Assembly (NCBI GenBank): GCA_021817845.1
Contig: JAKAFW010000009.1
Span: 1-64,000, forward strand
DNA from: FEN-1297 sp021817845
GTDB taxonomy: Bacteria > Bacteroidota > Ignavibacteria > Ignavibacteriales > Ignavibacteriaceae
Direction: 5' to 3'
DNA length: 64,000 bases
Made by a program: the position numbers and the translations under genes. Below are positions 37,301 through 45,592 of this stretch, one piece after another. The notes beneath the pieces were generated by a model. It ran no database searches. It saw nothing but the letters and a program-made list of their open reading frames with translations, and was not told where the DNA came from. Positions within the stretch are counted from its first letter, which is position 1; each line of letters starts with the position of its first letter.

Positions 37301-37579
37301 CGTCAGCTTACAGGAGATAAGAGTTTAATAAATAGAAATATAAATGTACCACCGTCTATCGTTGACCGTGTGCAGGGAATTATCGGAGATGAATGGCAGT
37401 CAACATCGGCGCCTACGCAAACCGATATAAATTCATACAAGAATGCGGGCGAAATGTTCTTTCCTCTTCTTTCAAAATTAAAATCTTTGGTCAACGTAGA
37501 TCTTAAGAATTTAGAAAATGAAATGGAAGCTGCCGGCTCACCCTGGACTCCCGGAAGAATACCGGATTGGAAAAAGTAA
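34304..37579 (+). CDS. Secreted Asp-box (sortilin/BNR-type) beta-propeller protein
   Basis: 1091 residues with a signal peptide (LFSFILVLLIPFILNA). About ten Asp-box motifs (SxDxGxxW) run through residues 70-740, for example SDDGGKSW, TTDAGKSW, STDAGETW, STDRGASW, STDRGDSW, TNDDGKTW, SNDGGKTW and TIDGGKKW, giving one or two large propellers of the VPS10/sortilin and xyloglucanase-like fold. Residues about 830-905 form an Ig-like FlgD-type module (GNVVRKL, AGIQRITWDLRYP), and the C-terminus is helical. Proteins of this kind are often labelled glycosyl hydrolase, but the catalytic acids of GH33/GH74 are not obvious, so enzyme activity is uncertain. There is no typical T9SS sorting tail. It ends at a strong shared terminator. 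Confidence 0.75.
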   Translation: MKSVKLFSFILVLLIPFILNAKEDKSGKEKDSLSSSTFSGLKLRCIGPAVTSGRISDFAVNPNDPAEYYVASASGGVWKTYNDGTTWEPIFDHEGSFSIGCITMDPNNHHVIWVGTGENNSQRSVSYGDGIYRSDDGGKSWKNMGLKTSQHIGKIIVDPKNSNIIYAAAQGPLWAPGGDRGLYKTTDAGKSWKAVLTISPNTGVSDLVMDPRDPNVLYASAYQRRRHVFTLIDGGPESAIYKSTDAGETWSKLTNGIPKVDLGRIGLAISPVNPDVLYTIIEAEGDNGGIFRSTDRGASWEKRSGYMTTSPQYYNEIYCDPKDVDRVYVMDTFLHVTDDGGKTFKMLGEKNKHVDNHAIWINPNNTNYYLVGCDGGVYESFDRGANWLFKSNLPVTQFYNVDVDNTKPFYYVYGGTQDNNSLGGPSQTISASGIVNSDWFVTTGGDGFVSKIDPEDPNTIYAESQYGVLVRYDKRNGEQVGIQPQPGIGEAPFRWNWDSPVIISQFNHKKLYFGANKLFESTDRGDSWKEISGDLTRQIDRDKLKVMGKVWSVDAVEKNASTSFYGSIVSLTESPLKEGLIYTGTDDGQISVTNDDGKTWDKYVKFSGVPDTSYVSCLRASNFEPNTVYAAFDNHKRNDFTPYLLKSNDGGKTWESIAGNLPKNGYVHTIIQDYKNPKLLFAGTEFGLFFTIDGGKKWVQLKGGLPTIAVMDLAIQKRENDLAVATFGRGFYILDNYSPLRDLTADSLQKSSMLFPVKNPLLYIPSQPLGDKGKASQGAAYFTADNPPFGASFTYYLKESIKTKKELRREAEAKLIKEDKPVPFPSHTELRAEDSEPTPYLLFTIYDDAGNVVRKLTAKADAGIQRITWDLRYPSTDPVKAPGKEFSNTSSGMLVPPGTYSVSLSKCVDGVITELNGPQYFTTEVLGASNLAADDKNALAAFQKKVSELNRVVMGAVNVANNLSLKIKLINTALQNTPSTAYSMMKQADSIEVQTAEIIRQLTGDKSLINRNINVPPSIVDRVQGIIGDEWQSTSAPTQTDINSYKNAGEMFFPLLSKLKSLVNVDLKNLENEMEAAGSPWTPGRIPDWKK

Positions 37580-37588
37580 AACATCTAT

Positions 37589-37628
37589 GATCTTGATGTA
37601 ATTACTTAAACGTAATTACATCAAGATC
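37589..37628. terminator. Bidirectional terminator, 17-bp perfect stem
   Basis: A perfect 17-bp inverted repeat (37589-37605 with 37612-37628) around the loop TTAAAC lies between two convergent genes. T-rich sequence follows on the plus side (TATTTATCC) and A-rich sequence precedes it (AAAAAGTAAAA), which serves as the U-tract for the minus-strand gene. Confidence 0.85.
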
Positions 37629-37650
37629 TATTTATCCTTTCATAAAGTGT

Positions 37651-38409
37651 TCAAAGAAATCTATCGGCAAGCAATTTCAAAGTTGTTAATATAACAACAG
37701 TAATAAAAATAGGACGGATAAATTTCGCTCCTTTTCTAATTACTAATCCTGAACCAATCTTAGCTCCTAATACTTGTCCGATTGCCATTGATATACCGGC
37801 AGCAAAGATTATTTGACCACCGATCAGAAACAAGAAAAACGAAACCATATTACTCGTAAAATTCATAACCTTTGCAAAGCCCGTTGCTTTTGTAAAGTTA
37901 AAGCCGAGCATAGTTACAAAAGCTATTGCCCAGAATGAGCCTACTGGAGGTCCAAAAAAACCATCATAAAATCCTAATGTTAGTCCGAATACAGAATAAA
38001 AAACCTTCTTAGATAATCTAGGGTGAATATCGATTTCTCCCAGGTTAGGTCTTGTGAAAGTGTAAATTATAATCGCAACTAATAAAAAGGGAATTATATT
38101 GTTTAGGACTTTACCAGGAATTTTCTGCACTACCCATACGCCCATAGCAGCTCCTATGAATGTGCAAAAAATTCCCAGCGCTGCTTCCTTCAATATTACT
38201 CCGCCTTTTTTAACGTAATAATATGCTGCAGTAAAGCTTCCAAAACTTGACTGAAATTTGTTTGTTCCAAGAGTCATGTGCGGCGGAATGCCTACGCTAA
38301 GCAATGCGGGAATAGTTATTAACCCGCCTCCCCCTGCAATAGAATCGATCAATCCGGCAATGAATCCTGTGCAAAGTAATATTGGATATAAGAGGTATGG
38401 ATTGATCAT
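37651..38409 (-). CDS. TauE/SafE-family membrane exporter
   Basis: 252 residues, almost entirely membrane segments, about eight. Typical family marks are the N-terminal GFIAGLIDSIAGGGGLITIP with its glycine run, the LGTNKFQSSFGS loop and the second-half repeat GFYDGFFGPPVGSFWAIAFV. Members move sulfite, sulfoacetate, taurine-derived or other organic anions across the inner membrane; the substrate here is unknown. It is the last gene of a minus-strand run recQ-thioredoxin-tauE, 10 bp after the thioredoxin stop. Confidence 0.88.
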   Translation of the reverse strand: MINPYLLYPILLCTGFIAGLIDSIAGGGGLITIPALLSVGIPPHMTLGTNKFQSSFGSFTAAYYYVKKGGVILKEAALGIFCTFIGAAMGVWVVQKIPGKVLNNIIPFLLVAIIIYTFTRPNLGEIDIHPRLSKKVFYSVFGLTLGFYDGFFGPPVGSFWAIAFVTMLGFNFTKATGFAKVMNFTSNMVSFFLFLIGGQIIFAAGISMAIGQVLGAKIGSGLVIRKGAKFIRPIFITVVILTTLKLLADRFL

Positions 38410-38419
38410 TTAAATAATT

Positions 38420-38764
38420 TCAACTAAAAAAAAGTGAATATGGACGGCTTAATCCTTCCTCAAGTTCTATTAAACTAATGTTTCTCGATTTCCTTATAAT
38501 TTCTTTCCCGTCAAGGAAAAATAAAATCGTAGGTACAGTAAATATATTATTTTGAGCAGCCAGTTCTTTTGACTTATCGCAATCCACGTATGCAAAGGTC
38601 ATCGAAGGGAATTTTGTTTTCAGGAGATCTATAAGCTTCGGCTTAAGTACTTTACAAACATTGCATGACGGAGTACTAAAGTAAGCAACTGCCCCCGGGT
38701 TATCTTTAACAAATTTTTCAAGCTCTTCTACTGATTCAATATCCTTATGCATATAATTATCCAT
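38420..38764 (-). CDS. Thioredoxin-like protein with CNVC active site
   Basis: 114 residues from ATG 38764, selected because it overlaps the recQ stop by 8 nt (ATGGATAA) and starts just before the first thioredoxin strand; the frame is open further upstream only inside recQ. The active site is CNVC (AYFSTPSCNVCKVLKP) where classical thioredoxin has WCGPC, and the cis-proline loop is FTVPTILFF. No signal peptide, so cytoplasmic. It may act as a reductase for an unidentified target. The overlap with recQ implies coupled translation rather than related function. Confidence 0.85.
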   Translation of the reverse strand: MDNYMHKDIESVEELEKFVKDNPGAVAYFSTPSCNVCKVLKPKLIDLLKTKFPSMTFAYVDCDKSKELAAQNNIFTVPTILFFLDGKEIIRKSRNISLIELEEGLSRPYSLFFS

Positions 38765-40223
38765 TATGTTCATTTTTAAAATTAAGTGAACAGTTATCGC
38801 AGTTATGACAGGGCTTTTCATCCTTGAACCCGAAATAATCGGAGACGAATACTCTTTTACAGTCTTCACTCCTGAAATAGTTAACTACCGCCAGCAATTT
38901 TTTATTATCGCTTAAAAGTTTTTCTTTCAGTTTTGATTCATCTTCAAGTTCATGCGGTAGTTCATTTGTTATTTCAAGATTATGATTTTCAATCTGACCT
39001 TCAGTAACCCCGTATCTATCGAGCATCCCTAACGCAGTTTCTATTCTAAAATCATTTCGATTCTTGAAGTTCATCTGCTCGCGGAGAAATTCAAACCCGT
39101 CTGAATTAATTACTTCAATATCTCGTTTTATTAGATCGTAAAGTGCTGAATAAAAATCTGCATCAGGGTTAGACCATTTTATAAAATCCATTTGTATGTA
39201 TAGGTCTTGCTGACTGTAAAGTAGCTTGCATAGTGAATCTTTGCCGTCTCTACCGGCACGCCCAATTTCCTGGTAATACGATTCTATAGAGGAGGGAACT
39301 TCAGCGTGTATTACAAAACGTATGTCCGGTTTATCGATGCCCATTCCGAAAGCGTTTGTCGCAAGTATTAAATCTTCCTTACCGTTGATAAAATCTCGCT
39401 GCATTTGCTTACGCTGTTTATCGGGTAGTTTACCGTGATATATTTTATGCTTGTATCCTTTGTCCCTTAACATTAATGAAAACTTTTCAAGCGTCTGGAT
39501 TAATGCAAAATAAATTATTCCTGAGCCTGAATAATTATCAAGTACAGATTTTATTTCATTAAACTTTTCTGTTTCATCAATAACGTCAACTGCTTCAAGA
39601 CGTAAATTCGGTCTCTCAATTCCCTGATGAAATATCTTCATCTCATCTTTCCTAAGGCCGAGCTTTTTAATTATATCTAACTGCACTTCCTTTGTTGCTG
39701 TAGCAGTTAATGCTATTGTCAATGGGTTGCCGATTAACTTCCTGAATTCACTTATTCGTGAATAATCCGGACGGAAATCGTGCCCCCACTCTGAAATGCA
39801 ATGTGCCTCATCAATGGCTAAAAGAGATATTCTCGCACTTTTTATTTTATCGGTAAAATCACTTTTCCTGAATCGCTCCGGTGTAACGTATAATAATTTT
39901 ATCTTTCTATTCAGGAATTTCTCAAGCCGTTCTTCTCTTTCTTTTTTAGACAATGTAGAGTTAATAAAAGTAGCTGCAATATTTTTCTTCCTTAATGCAT
40001 CAACTTGATCCTGCATCAGAGCAATAAGTGGGCTTATAACTATCGTTCCTCCTTCAAAGTATAATGCAGGAATTTGATAGCATAGTGATTTCCCGCTGCC
40101 TGTAGGCATCAAAACGAGGCTGTGCTTCTGTTCATCAATTGTACGGATTATGATTTCTTCCTGTAAGCCGCGGAATGAATCATAATTAAAATATTCTTTT
40201 AATATTTCTTTTGGTGACGGCAT
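38757..40223 (-). CDS. recQ: ATP-dependent DNA helicase RecQ, short form
   Basis: 488 residues. Walker A is PTGSGKSLC, the DExH box LAIDEAHCISEWGHDFRPDY includes the RecQ aromatic-rich loop, and motif VI is QEIGRAGRDG. The RecQ zinc site is present at the C-terminus (DCKRVF, then CHNCDNC), but the winged-helix and HRDC domains of E. coli RecQ (about 610 residues) are missing, as in many short Bacteroidota/Chlorobiota RecQs. A 3'-5' helicase for recombination and replication-fork repair. First gene of the recQ-thioredoxin-tauE run. Confidence 0.93.
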   Translation of the reverse strand: MPSPKEILKEYFNYDSFRGLQEEIIIRTIDEQKHSLVLMPTGSGKSLCYQIPALYFEGGTIVISPLIALMQDQVDALRKKNIAATFINSTLSKKEREERLEKFLNRKIKLLYVTPERFRKSDFTDKIKSARISLLAIDEAHCISEWGHDFRPDYSRISEFRKLIGNPLTIALTATATKEVQLDIIKKLGLRKDEMKIFHQGIERPNLRLEAVDVIDETEKFNEIKSVLDNYSGSGIIYFALIQTLEKFSLMLRDKGYKHKIYHGKLPDKQRKQMQRDFINGKEDLILATNAFGMGIDKPDIRFVIHAEVPSSIESYYQEIGRAGRDGKDSLCKLLYSQQDLYIQMDFIKWSNPDADFYSALYDLIKRDIEVINSDGFEFLREQMNFKNRNDFRIETALGMLDRYGVTEGQIENHNLEITNELPHELEDESKLKEKLLSDNKKLLAVVNYFRSEDCKRVFVSDYFGFKDEKPCHNCDNCSLNFKNEHNG

Positions 40224-40297
40224 AAAAATTATTAAATCGTTAAATATAAAGATAAGATCATAGAAGTAAATTAAACAAGTAGGCAGTATTAAAATAA

Positions 40298-40317
40298 TGG
40301 GCGAAATTAATCGCCCA
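40298..40317 (-). terminator. Terminator after the slipin gene
   Basis: Perfect 7-bp stem TGGGCGA/TCGCCCA (40298-40304 with 40311-40317) with a 6-nt AT loop, 7 bp past the slipin stop. On the minus strand it runs into TTATTTTAATA, a usable U-tract. Confidence 0.75.
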
Positions 40318-40323
40318 ATAAAA

Positions 40324-41085
40324 TTATTCTTTCTTCATATTATTCATAAAAGGAGTAAGCAGATCAATCGGGACAGGGAAAATGATTGTTGAATTCTTAT
40401 CCGAAGATATTTCGGTTAATGTCTGCAAAAATCTTAATTGTATAGCAACCGGGAATTTGCCGATTACTTCAGCAGCTTCAGAAAGTTTTTGACTTGCCTG
40501 AAATTCGCCTTCGGCATTAATAATTTTTGCGCGTCTTTCTCTTTCTGCTTGTGCTTGAATTGCTATTGCTCGCTGCATTTCTATAGGCAAATCAACTTGC
40601 TTAACTTCAACGACTGAAACCTTAACCCCCCAAGGTTCAGTTTGTTCATCAATAATATGCTGAAGCTCCCTATTGATTTTATCGCGTTCTGATAATAGTT
40701 CATCAAGTGTTGATTGCCCGATTATGCTTCTCAAAGTAGTCTGGGAAATTTGGGAAGTAGCTGAATAATAATCTTCTACTTCAACAACTACTTTTTCCGC
40801 CTGCACAACGCGGAAATAAACAACTGCATTTACTTTTAAGGAAACGTTGTCTTTAGTAATAATATCCTGAGGCGGTACGTCCATTACGATTGTTCGTAAG
40901 CTTACTTTTACCATGCGGTCTACCATTGGGATTAGAAGGATAATACCGGGACCTTTTGTTTCGATCAATCTTCCAAGACGGAAAATAACACCCCGCTCGT
41001 ACTCACGAAGAATTCTAATTGAGTTACTCAGAATGAACAACACAAAAAAAACAATGATAAAAAAGAAAATTGAAATTGTATCCAT
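40324..41085 (-). CDS. Slipin (SPFH/band 7 membrane protein)
   Basis: 253 residues: a single N-terminal membrane anchor (ISIFFFIIVFFVLFILS), then the SPFH domain (REYERGVIFRLGRLIETKGPG, VSLRTIVMDVPPQDIITKDNV, TLRSIIGQSTLDELLSERDKI) and a short coiled-coil region rich in Ala/Glu/Arg (AIQAQAERERRAKIINAEGE). This is the bacterial stomatin/slipin type that oligomerises at the membrane. It lies 26 bp downstream of nfeD on the same strand, the conserved pairing in which the NfeD protease is thought to cleave or control the slipin partner. Confidence 0.92.
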   Translation of the reverse strand: MDTISIFFFIIVFFVLFILSNSIRILREYERGVIFRLGRLIETKGPGIILLIPMVDRMVKVSLRTIVMDVPPQDIITKDNVSLKVNAVVYFRVVQAEKVVVEVEDYYSATSQISQTTLRSIIGQSTLDELLSERDKINRELQHIIDEQTEPWGVKVSVVEVKQVDLPIEMQRAIAIQAQAERERRAKIINAEGEFQASQKLSEAAEVIGKFPVAIQLRFLQTLTEISSDKNSTIIFPVPIDLLTPFMNNMKKE

Positions 41086-41111
41086 TAAAGCCTCCTTCTG
41101 CCAAACAATAA

Positions 41112-42395
41112 TTATTTGGCTCTGCGTATTATTAATTTAAGATTTGAGATTTCAGTTACCACAATTTTTTCACCCTTAGAAATATTTCCGTTAATGCTTT
41201 CTGCATTCCAGATTTCTCCGTGCACGTGCACCTGCCCTTTTGGGGTTAGGTCGGTAATTGCTTCTCCGGGTGCATTAATTAAACCTTCTCTTCCAGTTTT
41301 TGGCTTTAACCTCTGCGCTTTAATTCCGTATCCAATCGCAAAGAGAAAAAATCCAAGTGTCAAAACTGCAATAAGAATTATAAGTTCCCAAGAAATATCC
41401 ATTCCGCCAAGCGTTGCATTAGTGTTGATTAGCATAAATGACCCGAGTACAAGCGACGTAACTCCGCCGACTGTTAATATTCCGTGGCTTATAATTTTAA
41501 TTTCAAGAACGAAAAGAATTATTCCGAAAATTATTAAAGCGAGTCCGGCATAATTTATCGGTAAAGTATTCATCGAATAAAAAGATAATATCAAACTGAT
41601 AACTCCTATTACTCCCGGGAAAATAGCACCGGGGTTATATAATTCAAATAACAAACCGAGTGTGCCGAGCATAAAAAGTATATAGTAAATATTGGGATCG
41701 CTTAGAAGACTAAGAAGCTTTTGCTGAAGGGTCATGTTAAGATAAATAATTTTTGCTCCTTTGGTATGAAGAGTTCCGCTGCCGCTTTCTGTGGTTATTT
41801 CTTTACCGTCTATTTTTGCTAAAAGATCGTTTAAATTATTTGCGATAAGATCGATTACGCTGTCTTTCAAGGCTTCTGATTCGGTAATTGAAATACTGTT
41901 TCTTACGGCATCTTCAGCCCACTTAACATTTCTTTTTCTTTTCTCGCTAATAGACCGGATAAATGCCGCTGCATCGTTTGTAACCTTTTCAGTCATAGTC
42001 GAATCCATTTTCCCTTGAAGCGAAACCGGGTGTGCAGCTCCTATGTTAGTGCCCGGAGCCATTGCGGCTATGTTTGCCGATAATGTGATAAATACTCCTG
42101 CAGATGCTGCTCTCGAACCTTGAGGAGCTACGTAAACAATTATGGGAATTGGTGATTGAAGAATATTTGAAACGATATCGCGTGTTGATTCAAGAAGTCC
42201 CCCCGGAGTGTTTAGCCTTAATATCATACACTGAGCATTCTCTTTAACAGAATATTCTATCCCGTACTTTATATAATCCGAAGCTGCGGGATTAATTGCT
42301 CCGTTAAGAGTCAAAACAACAACTTTATTGGACTGGCTAAATAATAGAACTGAAAAAATTAAAACAAACAATACTAAGGATACTTTTCTAAACAT
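41112..42395 (-). CDS. NfeD-type membrane serine protease (ClpP-class, long form)
   Basis: 427 residues. A signal peptide or anchor (VSLVLFVLIFSVLLFS) is followed by a periplasmic ClpP/crotonase-fold protease domain with LRLNTPGGLLESTRDIV and nucleophile Ser98 in RAASAGVFI; the general-base Lys probably lies in the KRKRNVKWAEDAV stretch. Then come about four membrane segments (230-375) and a soluble OB-fold tail (GREGLINAPGEAITDLTPKG). This is the NfeD1b architecture, usually encoded just upstream of a slipin, as here. Function is membrane quality control or raft-like domain maintenance, by analogy. Confidence 0.92.
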   Translation of the reverse strand: MFRKVSLVLFVLIFSVLLFSQSNKVVVLTLNGAINPAASDYIKYGIEYSVKENAQCMILRLNTPGGLLESTRDIVSNILQSPIPIIVYVAPQGSRAASAGVFITLSANIAAMAPGTNIGAAHPVSLQGKMDSTMTEKVTNDAAAFIRSISEKRKRNVKWAEDAVRNSISITESEALKDSVIDLIANNLNDLLAKIDGKEITTESGSGTLHTKGAKIIYLNMTLQQKLLSLLSDPNIYYILFMLGTLGLLFELYNPGAIFPGVIGVISLILSFYSMNTLPINYAGLALIIFGIILFVLEIKIISHGILTVGGVTSLVLGSFMLINTNATLGGMDISWELIILIAVLTLGFFLFAIGYGIKAQRLKPKTGREGLINAPGEAITDLTPKGQVHVHGEIWNAESINGNISKGEKIVVTEISNLKLIIRRAK

Positions 42396-42635
42396 CTCTA
42401 TCCCCGATAATTTTTCACTGGTAACTTATATAAGAATGAGAATACAAACAAACTAATAATCATATCTGGCAAATGGATGTAACATTAATCAAACCAAGTG
42501 AAAATTCTCTTAAAACTAATATTGATTCTAAATTTTGCTTATCTTAATTTCTACAGTCAATTACATATGAATCCATGACATTGAATAATTGTTTACTAAT
42601 AACTTGAACTTAAACTTAGAAGGGAGCTCTTTTGT

Positions 42636-44525
42636 ATGAGCGATCAGCAGCTTTCCGGTGACGTTTATTATCCTTCAAAAGAAGTCATTAAACATGCAAA
42701 TGCGAAATGTGACGATATCTATCAATTTGCTTCGGAAAATTATGAAGGCTTTTGGGAAAAAGAAGCAAAAAATCTTCATTGGTTTAAAAAGTGGAATAAA
42801 GTTCTAGATGATTCTAACAAACCCTTTTATAAATGGTTCGTTGGCGGAAAGACCAACATTGCATATAATTGTCTCGATGTTCATGTTGAAACCTACCGTC
42901 GCAATAAGTTAGCATTAATCTGGGAAGGTGAAAATGGAGAGTTTAGATCATTCTCTTATTTTTCCCTCCGAAGAGAAACATGCAAGTTTGCAAACGTTCT
43001 TAAAAGTCTCGGGGTTGGTAAAGGCGATAGGGTTACTTTGTATATGGGACGCATACCCGAACTTATGATCGGTATGCTTGCCTGTGCGAGAATAGGGGCA
43101 ATACATTCTGTGGTTTATGGAGGCTTTTCTGTCGAATCGCTTCATGAAAGATTGGAAGACAGCCAGTCAAAAGTATTAATAGTTGCCGACGGTTCATATC
43201 AAAGAGGAAAAATTGTACAACTTAAAAAGATAGCCGATGAAGCTTTGCAGCGTGCCGCGACAGTAGAAAGTGTCCTAGTAGTAAAACGTACCGGCGAGCC
43301 GGTGAATATGGAAGCCGGGCGCGATATGTGGTATCACGAATTAATGGCTCTACCTATTGCTAATAATTCATGTAACATAGAGGTGATGGATGCGGAAGAT
43401 CCTCTCTTTATGCTTTATACTTCGGGAACGACCGGCAAACCCAAAGCGATTCTCCACACTCACGGCGGATATATGGTTGGAGTATATTCAACTCTAAAAT
43501 ATGTTTTTGATATTCACGAAGAAGATCGCTACTGGTGTGCTGCTGATCCCGGCTGGATTACAGGGCATAGTTATATTGTCTATGGACCTTTGCTAAACGG
43601 CGCCACCTCCTTTATGTATGAAGGCGCCCCTACTCACCCTTATCCTAATCGCTGGTGGCAAATGATAGAGAAATACGGAATAAATATTTTGTATACTGCT
43701 CCCACTGCAATTAGAGGCTTAATGCGTTTTGGCGAAGCCTGGCCTAACCGCCATGATCTTTCTTCTTTAAGAATGCTTGGTAGCGTAGGCGAACCAATTA
43801 ACCCTGAAGCCTGGAAATGGTATCACAGAGTTATCGGAAAAGAGAAATGCCCTATCATGGATACATGGTGGCAGACGGAAACCGGAATGTTTATGATTAC
43901 CCCTATGCCATGCCTTCCTTTGAAGCCAGGCTCCGGGACTCTACCTTTCCCAGGTCTTAAAATGGATATAGTTGATGAAAATGGTGAATCAGTAAAACCA
44001 AATGAAGAAGGATATCTTGTTATAAAAAATCCCTGGCCTGCAATGATAAGAACAATTTATAATGATCCTGATAGGTATGTAAGCCAATATTGGAACAGGT
44101 TCCCCGGAGTTTATATGACCGGCGATTCTGCCCGCCGCGATGTTGACGGATATTATTGGGTTATTGGAAGAGTTGATGATGTAATTAAAGTTTCAGGTTA
44201 TAGGCTTGGCACTGCGGAAATTGAAAGTGCCCTGGTTAGCCATCCGGCAGTTGCTGAAGCTGCCGCAATCGGACTGCCGCATGACATTAAAGGTAATGCG
44301 ATTTATACTTATGTTATTTTAAAAGCAGGGTTCTCGAAAAGTGATAAGTTGATTGAAGAATTGATACAACATGTTGGGCATGAAGTTGGACCAATTGCAA
44401 AACCTGAAAGTGTTGAAATTGTTGACTCTCTTCCGAAAACGCGAAGTGGAAAAATTATGAGAAGAGTGCTTAAAGCAAAAGCACTCGGTTTGGATCCCGG
44501 AAATATTTCAACTCTCGAAGAATAA
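42636..44525 (+). CDS. acsA: Acetyl-coenzyme A synthetase
   Basis: 629 residues, close to the usual 630-650. ANL-superfamily motifs are complete: YTSGTTGKPKAILHTHGGY (P-loop), TWWQTETG (acyl-adenylate site), YMTGDSARRDVDGYYWVIGR with the hinge, and PKTRSGKIMRR with the catalytic Lys that is the known acetylation site. Converts acetate, ATP and CoA to acetyl-CoA; it would feed fermentation-derived acetate into the citrate cycle, whose synthase is encoded at 53372. An AAGGGAG ribosome site lies 11 bp before the ATG. Monocistronic, ending at the hairpin at 44540-44563. Confidence 0.95.
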   Translation: MSDQQLSGDVYYPSKEVIKHANAKCDDIYQFASENYEGFWEKEAKNLHWFKKWNKVLDDSNKPFYKWFVGGKTNIAYNCLDVHVETYRRNKLALIWEGENGEFRSFSYFSLRRETCKFANVLKSLGVGKGDRVTLYMGRIPELMIGMLACARIGAIHSVVYGGFSVESLHERLEDSQSKVLIVADGSYQRGKIVQLKKIADEALQRAATVESVLVVKRTGEPVNMEAGRDMWYHELMALPIANNSCNIEVMDAEDPLFMLYTSGTTGKPKAILHTHGGYMVGVYSTLKYVFDIHEEDRYWCAADPGWITGHSYIVYGPLLNGATSFMYEGAPTHPYPNRWWQMIEKYGINILYTAPTAIRGLMRFGEAWPNRHDLSSLRMLGSVGEPINPEAWKWYHRVIGKEKCPIMDTWWQTETGMFMITPMPCLPLKPGSGTLPFPGLKMDIVDENGESVKPNEEGYLVIKNPWPAMIRTIYNDPDRYVSQYWNRFPGVYMTGDSARRDVDGYYWVIGRVDDVIKVSGYRLGTAEIESALVSHPAVAEAAAIGLPHDIKGNAIYTYVILKAGFSKSDKLIEELIQHVGHEVGPIAKPESVEIVDSLPKTRSGKIMRRVLKAKALGLDPGNISTLEE

Positions 44526-44539
44526 AATTCCCAAAGAAT

Positions 44540-44563
44540 AAAGCCGGTTTTAGCACCGGCTTT
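44540..44563 (+). terminator. Rho-independent terminator of acsA
   Basis: Perfect 9-bp stem AAAGCCGGT/ACCGGCTTT with loop TTTAGC, beginning 15 bp after the acsA stop and followed by ATTTATAAT. The A-run on the left arm lets it work weakly in both directions. Confidence 0.85.
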
Positions 44564-44642
44564 ATTTATAATATTGTGAACGATATTATTGCTTTTTATG
44601 TTAAACCTGTCATCCGAAGACGTGAATATTTTAATTATTTAG

Positions 44643-44760
44643 TCATCTTACGCAAATGCTGGATAATTGGAGTAATGGAATCATGGAGTAGTGGAATTGA
44701 ATAATTTTTCCTTTTATTCCGACATTCCATTATTCTAAAAGAAAATCCTGCGTAAGGTGA
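44643..44760. repeat. Candidate MITE-like element with inverted ends
   Basis: The ends are near-perfect inverted repeats: TCATCTTACGCA (44643-44654) and TGCGTAAGGTGA (44749-44760), 11 of 12 matching. The interior is a run of related short units (GGAGTAATGGAATCATGGAG, TAGTGGAATTG) facing imperfectly complementary sequence (GACATTCCATTATTC), so the whole 118 bp could fold. No coding capacity. It sits between the acsA terminator and the PAP2 gene end. Whether it is mobile depends on other copies. Confidence 0.45.
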
Positions 44761-44762
44761 GT

Positions 44763-45422
44763 TTATAATTTATAATTTTCTGTAATCCAAAGATCAAGTC
44801 CGAATCTTTTTAATATGGCCTGAATAATATAAGTCACCAACATCCCAATATAAGCGCCGGCAATAACATCACTTAAGAAGTGGTAATCAGTAGCGATCAA
44901 TGCGGCTCCGAGAAGCGATAGTCCCAAAACAGTAATCCGCCGGTACCGGGGGTATATATACCAAACAGCAACACCGAATGCTGTAAAGACAGTCATATGC
45001 CCGGAAGGAAAACAACCTATGCCTGCTCCATGAAACCAGTTGAATTTTAGCTCCGTATGAGTAGTCAACCAAAGCCTTGTATTTGTTCTTCCAAACGCAT
45101 ATTGTAGATAGGTTTTTAATATATACGCTATAGGCACGGCCAGAGCAGCCAGTTGCAGAAACCGCCTTTGATCATCTCGCCTCTTGCTATGCGAAAGATA
45201 TAAGAAATCAAACCACATGATTGCAGTCCCAATGTATACAATGTAAGGTAAAATATCGGGGATGTTTGATGTGGAAGTGTGCAATACATGATTTGATCTA
45301 AGTATCTCCATTACCTTTAAAGCAACCAGCCTATCAAGAAACTGAATGCTGAAAAGTATGCTTAGCAAAGTAGCAAGGGTTACTATGATTAAATAGTAAT
45401 TTTTTGAATGTGTTTTTGTCAA
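44763..45422 (-). CDS. PAP2-family membrane phosphatase
   Basis: 219 residues with about five to six membrane segments. The tripartite acid-phosphatase signature is present: K(x6)R in KTYLQYAFGRTNTRLW, PSGH in GCFPSGHMTVFTAFG, and the third motif in ATDYHFLSDVIAGAYIG with catalytic His and Asp. Such proteins remove phosphate from phosphatidic acid, undecaprenyl diphosphate or lipid A. No neighbour hints at the substrate. The Arg of the third motif (usually SR..) is replaced, as the sequence reads ATDYH. Confidence 0.85.
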   Translation of the reverse strand: MTKTHSKNYYLIIVTLATLLSILFSIQFLDRLVALKVMEILRSNHVLHTSTSNIPDILPYIVYIGTAIMWFDFLYLSHSKRRDDQRRFLQLAALAVPIAYILKTYLQYAFGRTNTRLWLTTHTELKFNWFHGAGIGCFPSGHMTVFTAFGVAVWYIYPRYRRITVLGLSLLGAALIATDYHFLSDVIAGAYIGMLVTYIIQAILKRFGLDLWITENYKL

Positions 45423-45592
45423 TTTACTCTGATTGGATTCTAAAAGCTCTCTATAAAATAATATTTGTTCCGAACCAATTAATCGAAGAATTTCCTTCTC
45501 AAATATTTCCTTTTGTGCTTGTAATATAACACAAATATAATAAAATATTTCTAATGAGATGAGAATTAGATTAGTTTTAAGCTGATTGGATA

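Noticed and set aside
34304..37579. Sialidase or GH74 xyloglucanase
   Set aside because: Asp-boxes alone do not show enzyme activity; the Arg triad of sialidases and the acidic pair of GH74 were not recognised.
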